Positions 44,070-53,340 of a stretch of DNA of 64,000 bases are shown here, piece after piece; position 1 is the first letter of the stretch; each line of letters begins with the position of its first letter. A model generated the notes under the pieces. The model was not told the origin of the DNA, did no database searches, and saw only the letters and a list, made by a program, of their open reading frames with translations. The DNA comes from Sporosarcina sp. ANT_H38 (GTDB lineage Bacteria > Bacillota > Bacilli > Bacillales_A > Planococcaceae), in the NCBI RefSeq assembly GCF_008369195.1, contig NZ_VOBC01000002.1:496001-560000 (forward strand), written 5' to 3'. The position numbers and the translations under genes are program-made.

Positions 44070-45434
44070 TTAAAAATCGGTGAGAAACTGTTTTTTAGGC
44101 ATGATGATCCAAAAGGTGGTTCCCACGCCAACGCTACTTTCAAGTTTCAATTCTGCTCCAAGACCATTTGCCAGTTCCTTAGCAATCGACAACCCAAGGC
44201 CCGTTCCGCCTGTTTTGCGGTTTCTGTCTTCATGAACTCGGTAGAATCGGTCAAAAATGCGCGGCAAGGCTTCTTCAGGTATACCGTTTCCATAGTCAGT
44301 AACGGCAATGGAAATCTTAGTTTCATTTTCTGAAATAGTTGTTTTAATTTCTCGTTCGCTATATTTCCGTGCATTATCGAGGAGAATGAATAATAGTTGC
44401 CTCAGCTTTTCGGCATCTGTCACCGTAACCACGGAACTGTTCCCTTCTAGGATGAAATCTCTTGCGTGTGCTTGTCGCATTGGCTGTAAGGTCTTTTCAA
44501 CCAATGAATTGATATCTGTTTTCTCAAAGTTAAACGCAACATGCTCCTGATTTCTTGCCAGATGGAGCATTTGCTCAATCATATGCTTCATCCGAATGGA
44601 TTCTCCAAGAATTGCCCCGACTGACTCTTCCGCTACCGATAGGTCATCAAATCCTCGGCGTGAAAGGAGCCGCGCGTAGCTTTCTATAACAGTGAGTGGC
44701 GTTTTTAATTCATGTGAAGCATTAGAGACGAACTGTTCTTGCTTTTTGAAGTTACTCTCAAGCTGCCCCATCATATTATTGAACTCATTGCCCATCTGTG
44801 CCATTTCGTCTTTCCCTTCAGCCGGGACCTCAATCTTCTCGTATGTCCCCGTTTGCCTACTTTGCGACATTGTTTTAATGAGATTACCAATTGGGTTTAT
44901 CACAATACGGCCAAGCGCTATGCTTGAAATTGTTATTGGAATCATCGCGATAAGTGTCACCCCGAGAAGGATAAGCTTAAGCAAGTATAAATTATTTTTT
45001 ACATCGGTGAGAAGTTGAATCATTTGTAGCTCGACTACTTTGCCGTCCGTCCAAATGACTGGCTCTCTCAAGATAAGTACGGGTGTCTTTTCAAATTCGC
45101 CAATTGAATATCGTTTCCCTGAAGCGATTTCGGGATTGTAACGCTTCATCCCTTCTTCAGAACGGGACTCAACTTTTACCTTGTCAGTTGTTAGATCGAT
45201 AATACGAGCTGCACCGTTTGGTGGTCTATAGGCATGGAGTACGGTCGCTGGATTGGTTTTTCCGGTCATCTTGCTAAGTGAAGTAATCAAGTCTTGCGAT
45301 TCCATCTTAAGCTGATTGTATTCGGTATCAAATGCCAATTTTCCGTAAACGAAATAGATACCCGTGTTCGTCAAAGTTAAGATAACAAGCATCAGCAACG
45401 TAGAAAAAAGGTGAATCTTTGTTTTAAGTTTCAT
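44070..45434 (-). CDS. Sensor histidine kinase linked to PepSY proteins
   Basis: 454 residues. Helices at about 8-30 and 150-172 enclose an extracellular domain; a HAMP domain follows; the H-box is SNASHELKTPLTVIESY; the ATPase has LDNARKYSEREI and GGTGLGLSIAKELA. It overlaps the regulator gene by 11 bp. The signal is unknown; the PepSY proteins outside the membrane are candidates for modulators. Confidence 0.87.
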   Translation of the reverse strand: MKLKTKIHLFSTLLMLVILTLTNTGIYFVYGKLAFDTEYNQLKMESQDLITSLSKMTGKTNPATVLHAYRPPNGAARIIDLTTDKVKVESRSEEGMKRYNPEIASGKRYSIGEFEKTPVLILREPVIWTDGKVVELQMIQLLTDVKNNLYLLKLILLGVTLIAMIPITISSIALGRIVINPIGNLIKTMSQSRQTGTYEKIEVPAEGKDEMAQMGNEFNNMMGQLESNFKKQEQFVSNASHELKTPLTVIESYARLLSRRGFDDLSVAEESVGAILGESIRMKHMIEQMLHLARNQEHVAFNFEKTDINSLVEKTLQPMRQAHARDFILEGNSSVVTVTDAEKLRQLLFILLDNARKYSEREIKTTISENETKISIAVTDYGNGIPEEALPRIFDRFYRVHEDRNRKTGGTGLGLSIAKELANGLGAELKLESSVGVGTTFWIIMPKKQFLTDF

Positions 45435-46131
45435 TAACCTGCTCCTTTAAAACATAACCAACACCACGTATTGTCTGAATAAGCGTGTTTTTTTCTCCTT
45501 GTTCGATTTTCTTCCGGACATATCGGATATACACATCGACGACGTTTGTATCGCCATAATAATCGAATCCCCATACAGCGTCTAGTAACTGTTCGCGCGA
45601 CAGCACTTGGTTCGGGTGTTTTAGCAAGTGAAGTAAAAGATCGTATTCACGTGGTGTTAATTCAATAGAGCGCCCCTCTCTTTTCACTTCACGAGATTGA
45701 TTGTGGATCGACAAACCAGCGAACTCAAGGAGGTGTTCATCTTTAGTCTCTACAGGCGCCGCAGGTTTCGAGAATCTTAGCGCCGACCGAATTCTTGCGA
45801 GTAATTCGTCGATTTCAAAAGGCTTCGTCACATAATCGTTCGCTCCAAGGTCAAGCCCCGCTACTTTATCCCCCACATCACATTTAGCCGTCAATAAAAT
45901 GACGGGTGTATCTGCTTCCGTTGCTCGAATCCGTCGTAAAACATCTAGCCCATTCAATCCTGGTAACATGAGGTCAAGCAAAACAAGATCCCATTGTTGT
46001 TCGCGATATTTAATAAGCCCGTCAGGCCCTGTATGTGCGATACTTGTTCCATATCCTTCAAACTCAAGCTCAAGCTGCAGGACACGTGCAATATTTTCTT
46101 CGTCTTCAATGATTAAAATCTGTTCTTTCAT
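45424..46131 (-). CDS. OmpR-family response regulator
   Basis: 235 residues from ATG 46131 (after AGGTGA); a GTG at 46140 adds three residues. Receiver: LIIEDEENIARV, Asp in DLVLLDLMLPGLNG. Winged helix: ELTPREYDLLLHLLKH and VDVYIRYVRKKIE. It is the first gene of the kinase and PepSY operon. Confidence 0.88.
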   Translation of the reverse strand: MKEQILIIEDEENIARVLQLELEFEGYGTSIAHTGPDGLIKYREQQWDLVLLDLMLPGLNGLDVLRRIRATEADTPVILLTAKCDVGDKVAGLDLGANDYVTKPFEIDELLARIRSALRFSKPAAPVETKDEHLLEFAGLSIHNQSREVKREGRSIELTPREYDLLLHLLKHPNQVLSREQLLDAVWGFDYYGDTNVVDVYIRYVRKKIEQGEKNTLIQTIRGVGYVLKEQVNET

Positions 46132-46174
46132 TCGATTCACCTACCACTTTTTCTTTCATCTTAACAGATTTAGA

Positions 46175-46210
46175 CAAAAAATAGAGACCTTCACTATTTC
46201 TGAAGGCCTC
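46175..46210 (-). terminator. Terminator of the IclR-linked operon
   Basis: On the minus strand GAGGCCTTCA pairs with TGAAGGTCTC, followed by TATTTTTTG, just beyond the rocB-like stop codon. Confidence 0.75.
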
Positions 46211-46225
46211 CATTTTTCAGTTACA

Positions 46226-47863
46226 TTAGCCTGCGCATGTTTCCAGGCTTTCATTCGGGACATACATGCTCTTCACGAGGGTTTCCAGCATGACAGGCAT
46301 TTCAACGAAAGCACTGTCGACATGTAAACGCTCAGTCCGTTGATGTGCATCTTTCCCAAATGGGCCTACATTGAGCACGGGTGCTTTCAACTGGGCCATC
46401 TCAGTAAAGGGAATGCTATACGTATCGCCCCATACCGGCGTGTTGCTTTCGAATGCAGCCCAGCCCTCTGCGTCATCTTCATAGTTTACATAACTTAGGT
46501 CACAAATTCCATTGAAGTAATGGATCTGCTCGACTGTATTATTGAATGTTTTCGCTGCTTTCTTCATTAACTCGATTGTTTGAATGACAAGTGGATCATT
46601 CGATGAGTTGATGGCTGGATAATACGGTGGTGCGTATAGAAGGATAGTTGCCGGTGCAAGTTCTTGACACTGAATCATGAGATTATCGACGATGCGGAGC
46701 GATTTTTCGCGGTCGTCCCACTCATCGTTATTAAGTGCTTCTTGTTTCAAGCGTTCAACTTCCTCCGCCCCTAATTTTATCAAGGCATGGTCAAGGAGCT
46801 GCTCATAGCGCAGAACTTTTACTTCCCCTACCCCCTTCACTTGCTCCCGTTCACAAATTATCTTGTAGCTGTCATTACACGTTGACATCGCCTCAATTGC
46901 CACTTGTTCGAACAAATCCATTACTTCCGATGCAGTACGCTTCATAAGGAAGACGTTATACAATGCCACTGCACGGTAAGGTGTTTGCGTCGAGTATTGC
47001 AATTTCAAATCCTTTTGCTGCAACGAAACCGGTAGCGGCGTACTTTCCCCAAGATCCGTCTCGCGAAACAACTCGTTCCATTCCATGCGTTGCGTCAAGT
47101 ATGATGCAATATAGTTTGCAGTCATACCTTTCATCGGCTCACCAACATGCGTTTCTTTTCCATAGAACAATGCAGCGGGCATGATTTTCCCAATGGTACC
47201 TGAGTAGATATATTCAGCAATGTCCGTTGGGTTTTGTGAAAACGATGGCTCGCTATTTAAAAATAGTTTATACGTTAACCCTTGCTCTTCACGAATACGG
47301 ACTAACTCCGTCACCGCAGCACGCATACCTGCTGAGTTCACCTCTTCATCAGGAACCGTAGTCAAGATAAGATTAATCGGCCATTTTTCGATGCTTGCTT
47401 TTTCAATGAGCTGCATATGAAGAGCAATCCCCATTTTCATATCCATCGTCCCTCGACCAAACAAGTAATTTCCTGTCTCAAGATCGATACGTACGGCATC
47501 TGGCAAATCTTTCTTATGTTTAGGCTCCAACAGCTTTTTTGTCAGCTCTTCTGGATGAAAAGCGAGCGGTTCCAATACACCATATTCCTCTGTCCAAACC
47601 GTATCAAAATGACTCATAAGCACGATTGTTTCCGTTGCCTCTGGGTGCTTGTATAAAGCAGTGACTGCATGACGACCAAGTCCGGCATCATGCAGTTCCA
47701 ACCGTTCCGGATTATCCTTGAAATAAGTAAGTTCTTTTAATTTCCCTTCTAACTTGGGAGCGAATGCACACTCGCCCTCCGTTAACGTTCGGCTATCCCA
47801 GCTAACGAGTTCGCATAGCAGGGATCGAAGTGTAGAGGGTGTGCCCCATAAATAGTTTTTCAT
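46226..47863 (-). CDS. RocB-like M20-family peptidase
   Basis: 545 residues. Zinc-site motifs MSHFDTVW near residue 83 and GRGTMDMKMG near 135, with DEEVNSAG near 170. The overall sequence is of the RocB type (arginine utilisation protein, exact reaction unknown). Unlike roc operons it is not accompanied by rocDEF here. It is last in a five-gene operon. Confidence 0.8.
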   Translation of the reverse strand: MKNYLWGTPSTLRSLLCELVSWDSRTLTEGECAFAPKLEGKLKELTYFKDNPERLELHDAGLGRHAVTALYKHPEATETIVLMSHFDTVWTEEYGVLEPLAFHPEELTKKLLEPKHKKDLPDAVRIDLETGNYLFGRGTMDMKMGIALHMQLIEKASIEKWPINLILTTVPDEEVNSAGMRAAVTELVRIREEQGLTYKLFLNSEPSFSQNPTDIAEYIYSGTIGKIMPAALFYGKETHVGEPMKGMTANYIASYLTQRMEWNELFRETDLGESTPLPVSLQQKDLKLQYSTQTPYRAVALYNVFLMKRTASEVMDLFEQVAIEAMSTCNDSYKIICEREQVKGVGEVKVLRYEQLLDHALIKLGAEEVERLKQEALNNDEWDDREKSLRIVDNLMIQCQELAPATILLYAPPYYPAINSSNDPLVIQTIELMKKAAKTFNNTVEQIHYFNGICDLSYVNYEDDAEGWAAFESNTPVWGDTYSIPFTEMAQLKAPVLNVGPFGKDAHQRTERLHVDSAFVEMPVMLETLVKSMYVPNESLETCAG

Positions 47864-47944
47864 AGTAGATACCTCCTTTTACAGTTACCGGAACTCTGTT
47901 ACCATTTCTAATTCTTTACGTTCAGAATAGTGTGGGTGATTTTC

Positions 47945-49129
47945 TTAACCCAAGCCATTCGTAAACTTTTCCGCAATTTTAACAAAATAATTTACACCGA
48001 ATTTAAACGCACTTTCATCAATTTTAAACTTAGGATGGTGGAGTGGATAGGCTTCTCCAAAACTTTCATTATGAACGCCAATGAATTGCATCGACGCTGG
48101 CACAACTTCAGAATAGGCCGCAAAATCTTCTGCGCCGAATAATGGCTCTTCCATTTCCACCACATTGTCTGCACCAACAAGCTCTTGCGCCACACCCCTA
48201 GTAATAGCCGTTGCTTCTTTATCATTATGAACTGCAGCACATCCAATATCCCATTTAATTTCAGTTTTTGCGCCGTGTGCCCTTGCAATTCCCTCCACAA
48301 CTTGCTCCAAGTATTCTCTCGCCTGTACGCGCACAACTGGATCATGTGAACGGATTGTTCCTCCAAGCTCAGCATGTCCAGCAATGACGTTCAACGAATT
48401 CCCACAATTGAATTTTGTCACTGTTATGACTGGGGCTTTCAAGATTGGTAATTTGCGAGACACAATCTGTTGAATATTGGTTGCAATTTCAGCACCAATA
48501 ATTAGCGGATCGATTGTTAGCTCAGGTGTAGAAGCATGGCCGCCGCTTCCGATGACCTTTATTTCAAAGTCATCTCCAGCCGCATTCAATTTCCCTTCTT
48601 TCATCGTAAACTTTCCCGCATTTTCATAAGGATAGACATGAAGGGCAAAAACATAATCTACGCCATCCATAACACCTTTTTCTACAAGTTCAACGGCACC
48701 TCCCGGCGTTACTTCTTCAGCATGCTGGAAGATGAACCGAATTTCACCGCTTATTTCGTCTCTTTTATCTGACAGAGCTTTTGCCGCGCCCAGCAACATA
48801 GCTGCGTGAGCGTCATGGCCACATGCATGCATTACGCCAATCGTTTTAGATTTAAAATCAACGTCTGCTTCTTCTACAATCGGAAGTGCATCAATATCAG
48901 CCCGAAATGCAATTGTATACGTTTCCAGTTCCGACTTCTTAGTCCCCTCAAGCACCGCGTAAACGCTTGTCTTTGTCAGTCTCTTCACAGTTAATCCAGG
49001 AAAAGTTTTCAAGAGATTATAAATGTACTCTGACGTTTTATATTCTTGATGTGACAGTTCTGCATTTTCATGTAAATGACGTCTCCAAGTAACCACTTCT
49101 TCTAGTAATGCATCTTGTTTTATGACCAT
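47945..49129 (-). CDS. M20D-family amidohydrolase (N-acyl amino acid hydrolase type)
   Basis: 394 residues from ATG 49129; 49144 is an alternative start. Motifs: RRHLHENAELSHQEYKT near residue 15, AFRADIDALP near 75, and MHACGHDAHAAMLLGAAKAL near 98, the metal site of hippurate hydrolase-like enzymes. It probably removes an acyl group from an amino acid derivative. It lies 24 bp downstream of the transporter gene. Confidence 0.85.
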   Translation of the reverse strand: MVIKQDALLEEVVTWRRHLHENAELSHQEYKTSEYIYNLLKTFPGLTVKRLTKTSVYAVLEGTKKSELETYTIAFRADIDALPIVEEADVDFKSKTIGVMHACGHDAHAAMLLGAAKALSDKRDEISGEIRFIFQHAEEVTPGGAVELVEKGVMDGVDYVFALHVYPYENAGKFTMKEGKLNAAGDDFEIKVIGSGGHASTPELTIDPLIIGAEIATNIQQIVSRKLPILKAPVITVTKFNCGNSLNVIAGHAELGGTIRSHDPVVRVQAREYLEQVVEGIARAHGAKTEIKWDIGCAAVHNDKEATAITRGVAQELVGADNVVEMEEPLFGAEDFAAYSEVVPASMQFIGVHNESFGEAYPLHHPKFKIDESAFKFGVNYFVKIAEKFTNGLG

Positions 49130-49153
49130 TATCCTAGCCCCCATACTGGTCTC

Positions 49154-50647
49154 TTAAAATGGACCGTAGTTTGTTGCTTGAGCGATGATCAAGAAGATAA
49201 TCGCAATTCCAACCTGAATCAAGAAATACGGGAATACCCATTTTACCCATTTAGTAAATGGAATTCCCGCAATTGCGAGTCCCGCTAAAAGCACACCACT
49301 TGTCGGGATAATCATATTTGAAATCCCATCACCCATTTGGAACGCGAATACCGCTGTTTGTCTTGTAACCCCTATTAAATCTGCCAATGGTGTCATTATC
49401 GGCATTGTCAATGCAGCCTGTCCACTGCCCGACGGAACTATGAAGTTTAGGAATAATTGCATGATAAACATGCCTATAGCATTAATGGATGTCGGTAATT
49501 GACCGACTAACGCTGAAGAATAATATAAAATTGTATCGAGCAAACCACCATTCGTCGTTATAACCAAAATTGTCTGCGCAATCCCAATGATTAAAGCACC
49601 TGCCACCATGTCACGTGCTCCCTCAACAAAACCATCTGCCATTTTGCCTGGAGAGATTTTTCCGATGAACCCCATGATAATCGCACTAAAGAGGAATATA
49701 CCGCCAATTTCACTTATATACCATTGAAATTTAATGACTCCAACAACTAGTGCAATGAAATTGAACAATAATACAAACAATGCAAGCTTATGTCTTGTGC
49801 CCATTCTAAAACTTAGATCAATCTCCGCCTGGTCATTTGGGTCAAACTTTCCATATACCCCTAACTCAGGATTCTTTTTAACTTTCGCCGCATGGAAATA
49901 AATATAGAGCACTGTCACAATGTAAAAGACAATGAAAATTGCTATGCGTAATCCCATTCCGGAATAGATTGGAAGTTCGGCAATGCTTTGCGCAACCCCA
50001 ACGTTAAAGGGATTGGTAATTCCCGTAACAAACCCCGTAGCTAATGTACCAAGCATTACAATTGCAAAGCCTGTAAGCGCATCCATTTTCAACGCCATAG
50101 TCATCGGCACAATAATTGCAATGTAAACGAGTGTATCCTCTGCTGAACCAATTAATGTCCCTAATAATGAAAAGATTAATATCAACAATGGAATCAGTAT
50201 CTTTTCCCTTTGTCCGAAGCGTGCAGCAATAAACTTAATAAAAGAGTCAATCGCCCCAGTTTTCTGCATAATTCCAAGCGCTCCACCAAACAAAAATACA
50301 AACAAAATAATGGGCGCAGCACCCACTAATCCGGCATGAACACTGTTGAACATTTCCAATATCCCGACTGGCGATGATTCAATGAATTTGAATGACGTTG
50401 GATCCACTATAGTTCGACCGTCTTTTTCGATTCTATCATACTGGCCGGCTGGCAAAATGTAAGTCAATATCGTCATAATGATGATAACTATGAACATTAG
50501 AACAAAAGCGTTGATACCATTTTTTGGTTTTTCTTGTTGCTGAACTTTTGGTTTTTCTTGTTGCTGAACTTTCGGTTTTTCTTGTTGCTGAACTTTCGGT
50601 TTTTCTTGTTGCTGAACTTTCGGCTTTTCCTTAGATAATTTCCCCAT
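49154..50647 (-). CDS. YfcC-family transporter with N-terminal tandem repeat
   Basis: 497 residues and about 12 membrane helices. YfcC/DcuC-like features: LTYILPAGQYDRIEKDGRT, LIGSAEDTLVYIAIIVPM and VPSGSGQAALTMPIMTPLAD. Members include basic amino acid exchangers. The cytoplasmic N-terminus has four copies of an eight-residue repeat (EKPKVQQQ). It likely imports the substrate of the adjacent hydrolases. Confidence 0.83.
   Translation of the reverse strand: MGKLSKEKPKVQQQEKPKVQQQEKPKVQQQEKPKVQQQEKPKNGINAFVLMFIVIIIMTILTYILPAGQYDRIEKDGRTIVDPTSFKFIESSPVGILEMFNSVHAGLVGAAPIILFVFLFGGALGIMQKTGAIDSFIKFIAARFGQREKILIPLLILIFSLLGTLIGSAEDTLVYIAIIVPMTMALKMDALTGFAIVMLGTLATGFVTGITNPFNVGVAQSIAELPIYSGMGLRIAIFIVFYIVTVLYIYFHAAKVKKNPELGVYGKFDPNDQAEIDLSFRMGTRHKLALFVLLFNFIALVVGVIKFQWYISEIGGIFLFSAIIMGFIGKISPGKMADGFVEGARDMVAGALIIGIAQTILVITTNGGLLDTILYYSSALVGQLPTSINAIGMFIMQLFLNFIVPSGSGQAALTMPIMTPLADLIGVTRQTAVFAFQMGDGISNMIIPTSGVLLAGLAIAGIPFTKWVKWVFPYFLIQVGIAIIFLIIAQATNYGPF
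50522..50629 (-). repeat. 24-bp in-frame tandem repeat in the transporter gene
   Basis: Four copies plus a partial of a 24-bp unit encode EKPKVQQQ at residues 7-42. Copies differ at single bases only. Such repeats can change copy number by slippage without breaking the frame. Confidence 0.85.
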
Positions 50648-50677
50648 TCCGCACCCCCTATTTAGAATACTTAAGAA

Positions 50678-51439
50678 TCAAAATCGTAACGAAAGACAAC
50701 TCAAACCGCCATCATGCTTTTGCACTTCAGACATTTCAAGTTCAATTGTTTCATAACCTACTTCATTAAACTTACGTTTTGTTTCCTCGTATCCTTTTGG
50801 AATAATGATATAGTCATTGACACGAATACAGTTAGCCGAGTACTCATCTTCCTTACCAATCACAATTTTTTCATATTTCTCAAATGCCGGATGATCCACA
50901 AATTCTCCTGCAACAACCATTCGGTTATCTCCTAAATAAGCAATTCCAGTTTTCAAATGGAAGAACTTTTTCAAAGGAATAATTGTTGCTTCGTAACCTT
51001 CTTGTTCTAAAATCTCTTTCAATTGAAGTGCTCCTTCTTCATTCGTCCGTTCAGAAATCCCAATATAGAAATGGTCTTCCGCTTGGAGAATATCGCCGCC
51101 ATCAAGTGTTCCTGGCGATTTTATATAGTGAAATTTCTCATAAAACCCTTTTAGAATTGCTTCAATTTCTTTAATTTCTCCATTGCGTGATTCTGCTCCA
51201 GGATTTGTAATGACTGCGAAATCAGATGTCAATACAGCCGCGTCTTCCACAAATGTCGAGTCCGGGAATTCCTCACTTGCTGGAAGATGCGTAACGGTTA
51301 CGCCACACTTTTCCAACGCTTCGACATATTTTTTGTGTTGCTCCAATAATGTTTCAAAAACCGGTTTTCCTAAATCAGAAGTCGTTAACCCATTTAAATA
51401 GCTTTCTCCAGGTGTTTTTACAATGACGTTTGTATACAT
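50678..51439 (-). CDS. Dimethylarginine dimethylaminohydrolase-like enzyme
   Basis: 253 residues from ATG 51439, which follows GAGGAG; a longer frame to 51490 is not favoured. Guanidino-modifying enzyme motifs: STFVEDAAVL near residue 62, GTLDGGDIL near 110, His in FFHLKTGIAYL near 160, and the nucleophile Cys in GGLSCLSL near the C-terminus. It would release an amine from a substituted arginine to give citrulline. Confidence 0.83.
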   Translation of the reverse strand: MYTNVIVKTPGESYLNGLTTSDLGKPVFETLLEQHKKYVEALEKCGVTVTHLPASEEFPDSTFVEDAAVLTSDFAVITNPGAESRNGEIKEIEAILKGFYEKFHYIKSPGTLDGGDILQAEDHFYIGISERTNEEGALQLKEILEQEGYEATIIPLKKFFHLKTGIAYLGDNRMVVAGEFVDHPAFEKYEKIVIGKEDEYSANCIRVNDYIIIPKGYEETKRKFNEVGYETIELEMSEVQKHDGGLSCLSLRF

Positions 51440-51459
51440 TTCAATCCACTCCTCATTTT

Positions 51460-52332
51460 TTAGTTTCTTACTACAGGGGATGTCAAACATGTTGGCCCGC
51501 CAGTCCCTTTAACACTTATTTCTTCACCTTTGTATTCATAGACTGTTGCACCAGCATCAATCAGCTGCTGTTTTGTTGAATCGTTACCACTCACTATCAC
51601 ACAAACACGCGGCGCAAGTGCAAGTACATTACAACCAAGATTATGATATTCAACTTCTGGCACTTCGATCAGCTGAATTCCCCGTTCAATGAGTAGCTGA
51701 CGGAAAAATACTGGCATAAGACGTGAATGTACAACTGCCAAATCATGATCAACCATGCTGATGAACGACATAAGATGCAGACATTCTGCTTCTCCCTGGT
51801 CATGCGGAAGTTGAACGACGATGAATTCGTTGACGAAAGACGCTGTCATTTCCTTTAATTGTCGGATTGCTTCGTCATTCGTACGGTATCCCCGGCCTAC
51901 AACAAGTGTCTTGTCGTCCAACCACACAATATCGCCACCATCTGACATCGCATCTCCCGTCAATTCACCAACAATCTTAATCCCTTTCTCAATAAGAAAC
52001 TCTCTATATACTGTCGCTTCCGGTTGTCTTAGCTTTTTACCGGATTTCAAAATGATTGCTCCTTCTGGCGTAAACTTCACCGGATCATGCGCATACAGTG
52101 AATCCATCCCTACTTCAGACGAAGCTGGTAAATAATCAATTTGCGGAACATATTTTTCAAGAATCGCTATAAAATCTGTAAATTCCCGGACGACTTCTTC
52201 AAATTTCGGTTCTTCAAGGTAATTAAACGTTTTCCAATTAATTGCTAGATGGTCTTGATTTAAGAAAGCTGATCTTGGATGCTTTACAATTACCCGCTCT
52301 AATGGTCTGTACATCGATGAACAATAAGTCAA
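51460..52332 (-). CDS. Second arginine deiminase/DDAH-fold enzyme
   Basis: 290 residues from TTG 52332; an ATG six codons later is possible. Motifs: DSLYAHDPV near residue 77, SDGGDIVWLDDKTLVVGRG near 130, LHLMSFISMVD near 185, and the likely nucleophile Cys in GGPTCLTSPV at the end. It is only distantly similar to its neighbour, so it may act on a different guanidino compound. It is first in the operon. Confidence 0.8.
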   Translation of the reverse strand: MTYCSSMYRPLERVIVKHPRSAFLNQDHLAINWKTFNYLEEPKFEEVVREFTDFIAILEKYVPQIDYLPASSEVGMDSLYAHDPVKFTPEGAIILKSGKKLRQPEATVYREFLIEKGIKIVGELTGDAMSDGGDIVWLDDKTLVVGRGYRTNDEAIRQLKEMTASFVNEFIVVQLPHDQGEAECLHLMSFISMVDHDLAVVHSRLMPVFFRQLLIERGIQLIEVPEVEYHNLGCNVLALAPRVCVIVSGNDSTKQQLIDAGATVYEYKGEEISVKGTGGPTCLTSPVVRN

Positions 52333-52344
52333 TTTGCATCACTC

Positions 52345-52382
52345 TTTTCCGCATAGTGGAAAACGTTTCCGATTAACGGAAA
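52345..52382. promoter_or_regulatory. Twin palindromic operators for the IclR regulator
   Basis: TTTTCC-N7-GGAAAA (52345..52363) and TTTCCG-N5-CGGAAA (52366..52382) are spaced two helical turns apart, just upstream of the operon start at 52332. Symmetry and location between the operon and the divergent regulator fit IclR-family binding. Confidence 0.65.
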
Positions 52383-52503
52383 GTTTATATATAAAATATA
52401 TTCTCTCTATGATACAATGTCAATGTATTTTGAATAATTCTAATTTGTTTTTTCAGATTAATTAATTTTAATTAGTTATTTATATGACAGGTGGTGCTTT
52501 ATA

Positions 52504-53244
52504 ATGCAATCAATTGACCGCGCTATGATCGTAGCCAAAACTCTTGCTACGCACACGGGAGAAAACGGCGTATCCATTTCCGATCTTTCCAAACAATGCG
52601 AGTTACCCCTCAGTACAATGCATAGATTGCTTAAAGCAATGATTAAACAAGGTATGGTAGAGCAGGATGAGCGTACGAAATGTTATCGGCTAGGAACAAT
52701 TTGGTTAGAATACGGTTTGCAAGTATATGATTCGATGGATTACATCAATAAAATAAGGCCTGAGCTGGACCGTTTGTGCCATGAAGTAGAAGAAAGTGTC
52801 TATCTAAGCCGACCTGCCGGAGTAGAAGCAATCGTTTTAGAAAGAATTGATAGTGAAAAAAATACAATTCGGATTTATGATCAACTCGGTTTGCGTATTC
52901 CAATGCATATCGGTGCGGCGAATAAAGCGATGCTTGCAAATATGTCCTCTTCTAAGTCCACGGACATTTTGAAGAAACTGTTGCCCATCGATCAATTGGC
53001 TGCAGTAGAAGTAACACTAAAACAGATAAAAAAACAAGGATATGCAACGAGCCACGGGGAAAGGACGGAAGGTACTTCTTCTGTTGCGGTGGCCATTATT
53101 GATGGTCTCGGAGAAGTTGTGGGGGCAGTCAGTATAGGATTTGTCAGTTTCAATTTAACCGAAGAGCGGATGAATTTCCTTATTGAAAAAGTAATGGAAA
53201 CAGGTAGACGAATTTCGGAAAAGTTGGGGTCCAACAATAATTAA
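52504..53244 (+). CDS. IclR-family transcriptional regulator
   Basis: 246 residues. N-terminal winged helix (SISDLSKQCELPLSTMHRLL) and C-terminal effector domain (LRIPMHIGAANKAMLAN, YATSHGERTEGTSSVAVAI). ATG 52504 follows AGGTGGTG. Divergent to the DDAH operon, which it probably controls. Confidence 0.9.
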   Translation: MQSIDRAMIVAKTLATHTGENGVSISDLSKQCELPLSTMHRLLKAMIKQGMVEQDERTKCYRLGTIWLEYGLQVYDSMDYINKIRPELDRLCHEVEESVYLSRPAGVEAIVLERIDSEKNTIRIYDQLGLRIPMHIGAANKAMLANMSSSKSTDILKKLLPIDQLAAVEVTLKQIKKQGYATSHGERTEGTSSVAVAIIDGLGEVVGAVSIGFVSFNLTEERMNFLIEKVMETGRRISEKLGSNNN

Positions 53245-53297
53245 TTTTGGACTTAATAGTAAATCACACATTTTCAGTCTGTATTATAAAAATAAAA

Positions 53298-53333
53298 AAA
53301 CGACTCCCGCACACCAATGTGCAGGAGTCGTTT
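53298..53333. terminator. Bidirectional terminator between iclR-type gene and uppP
   Basis: AAACGACTCC / GGAGTCGTTT around a 16-nt loop with its own pairing (GCACA / TGTGC), flanked by A and T runs. Confidence 0.8.
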
Positions 53334-53340
53334 CAAATTC

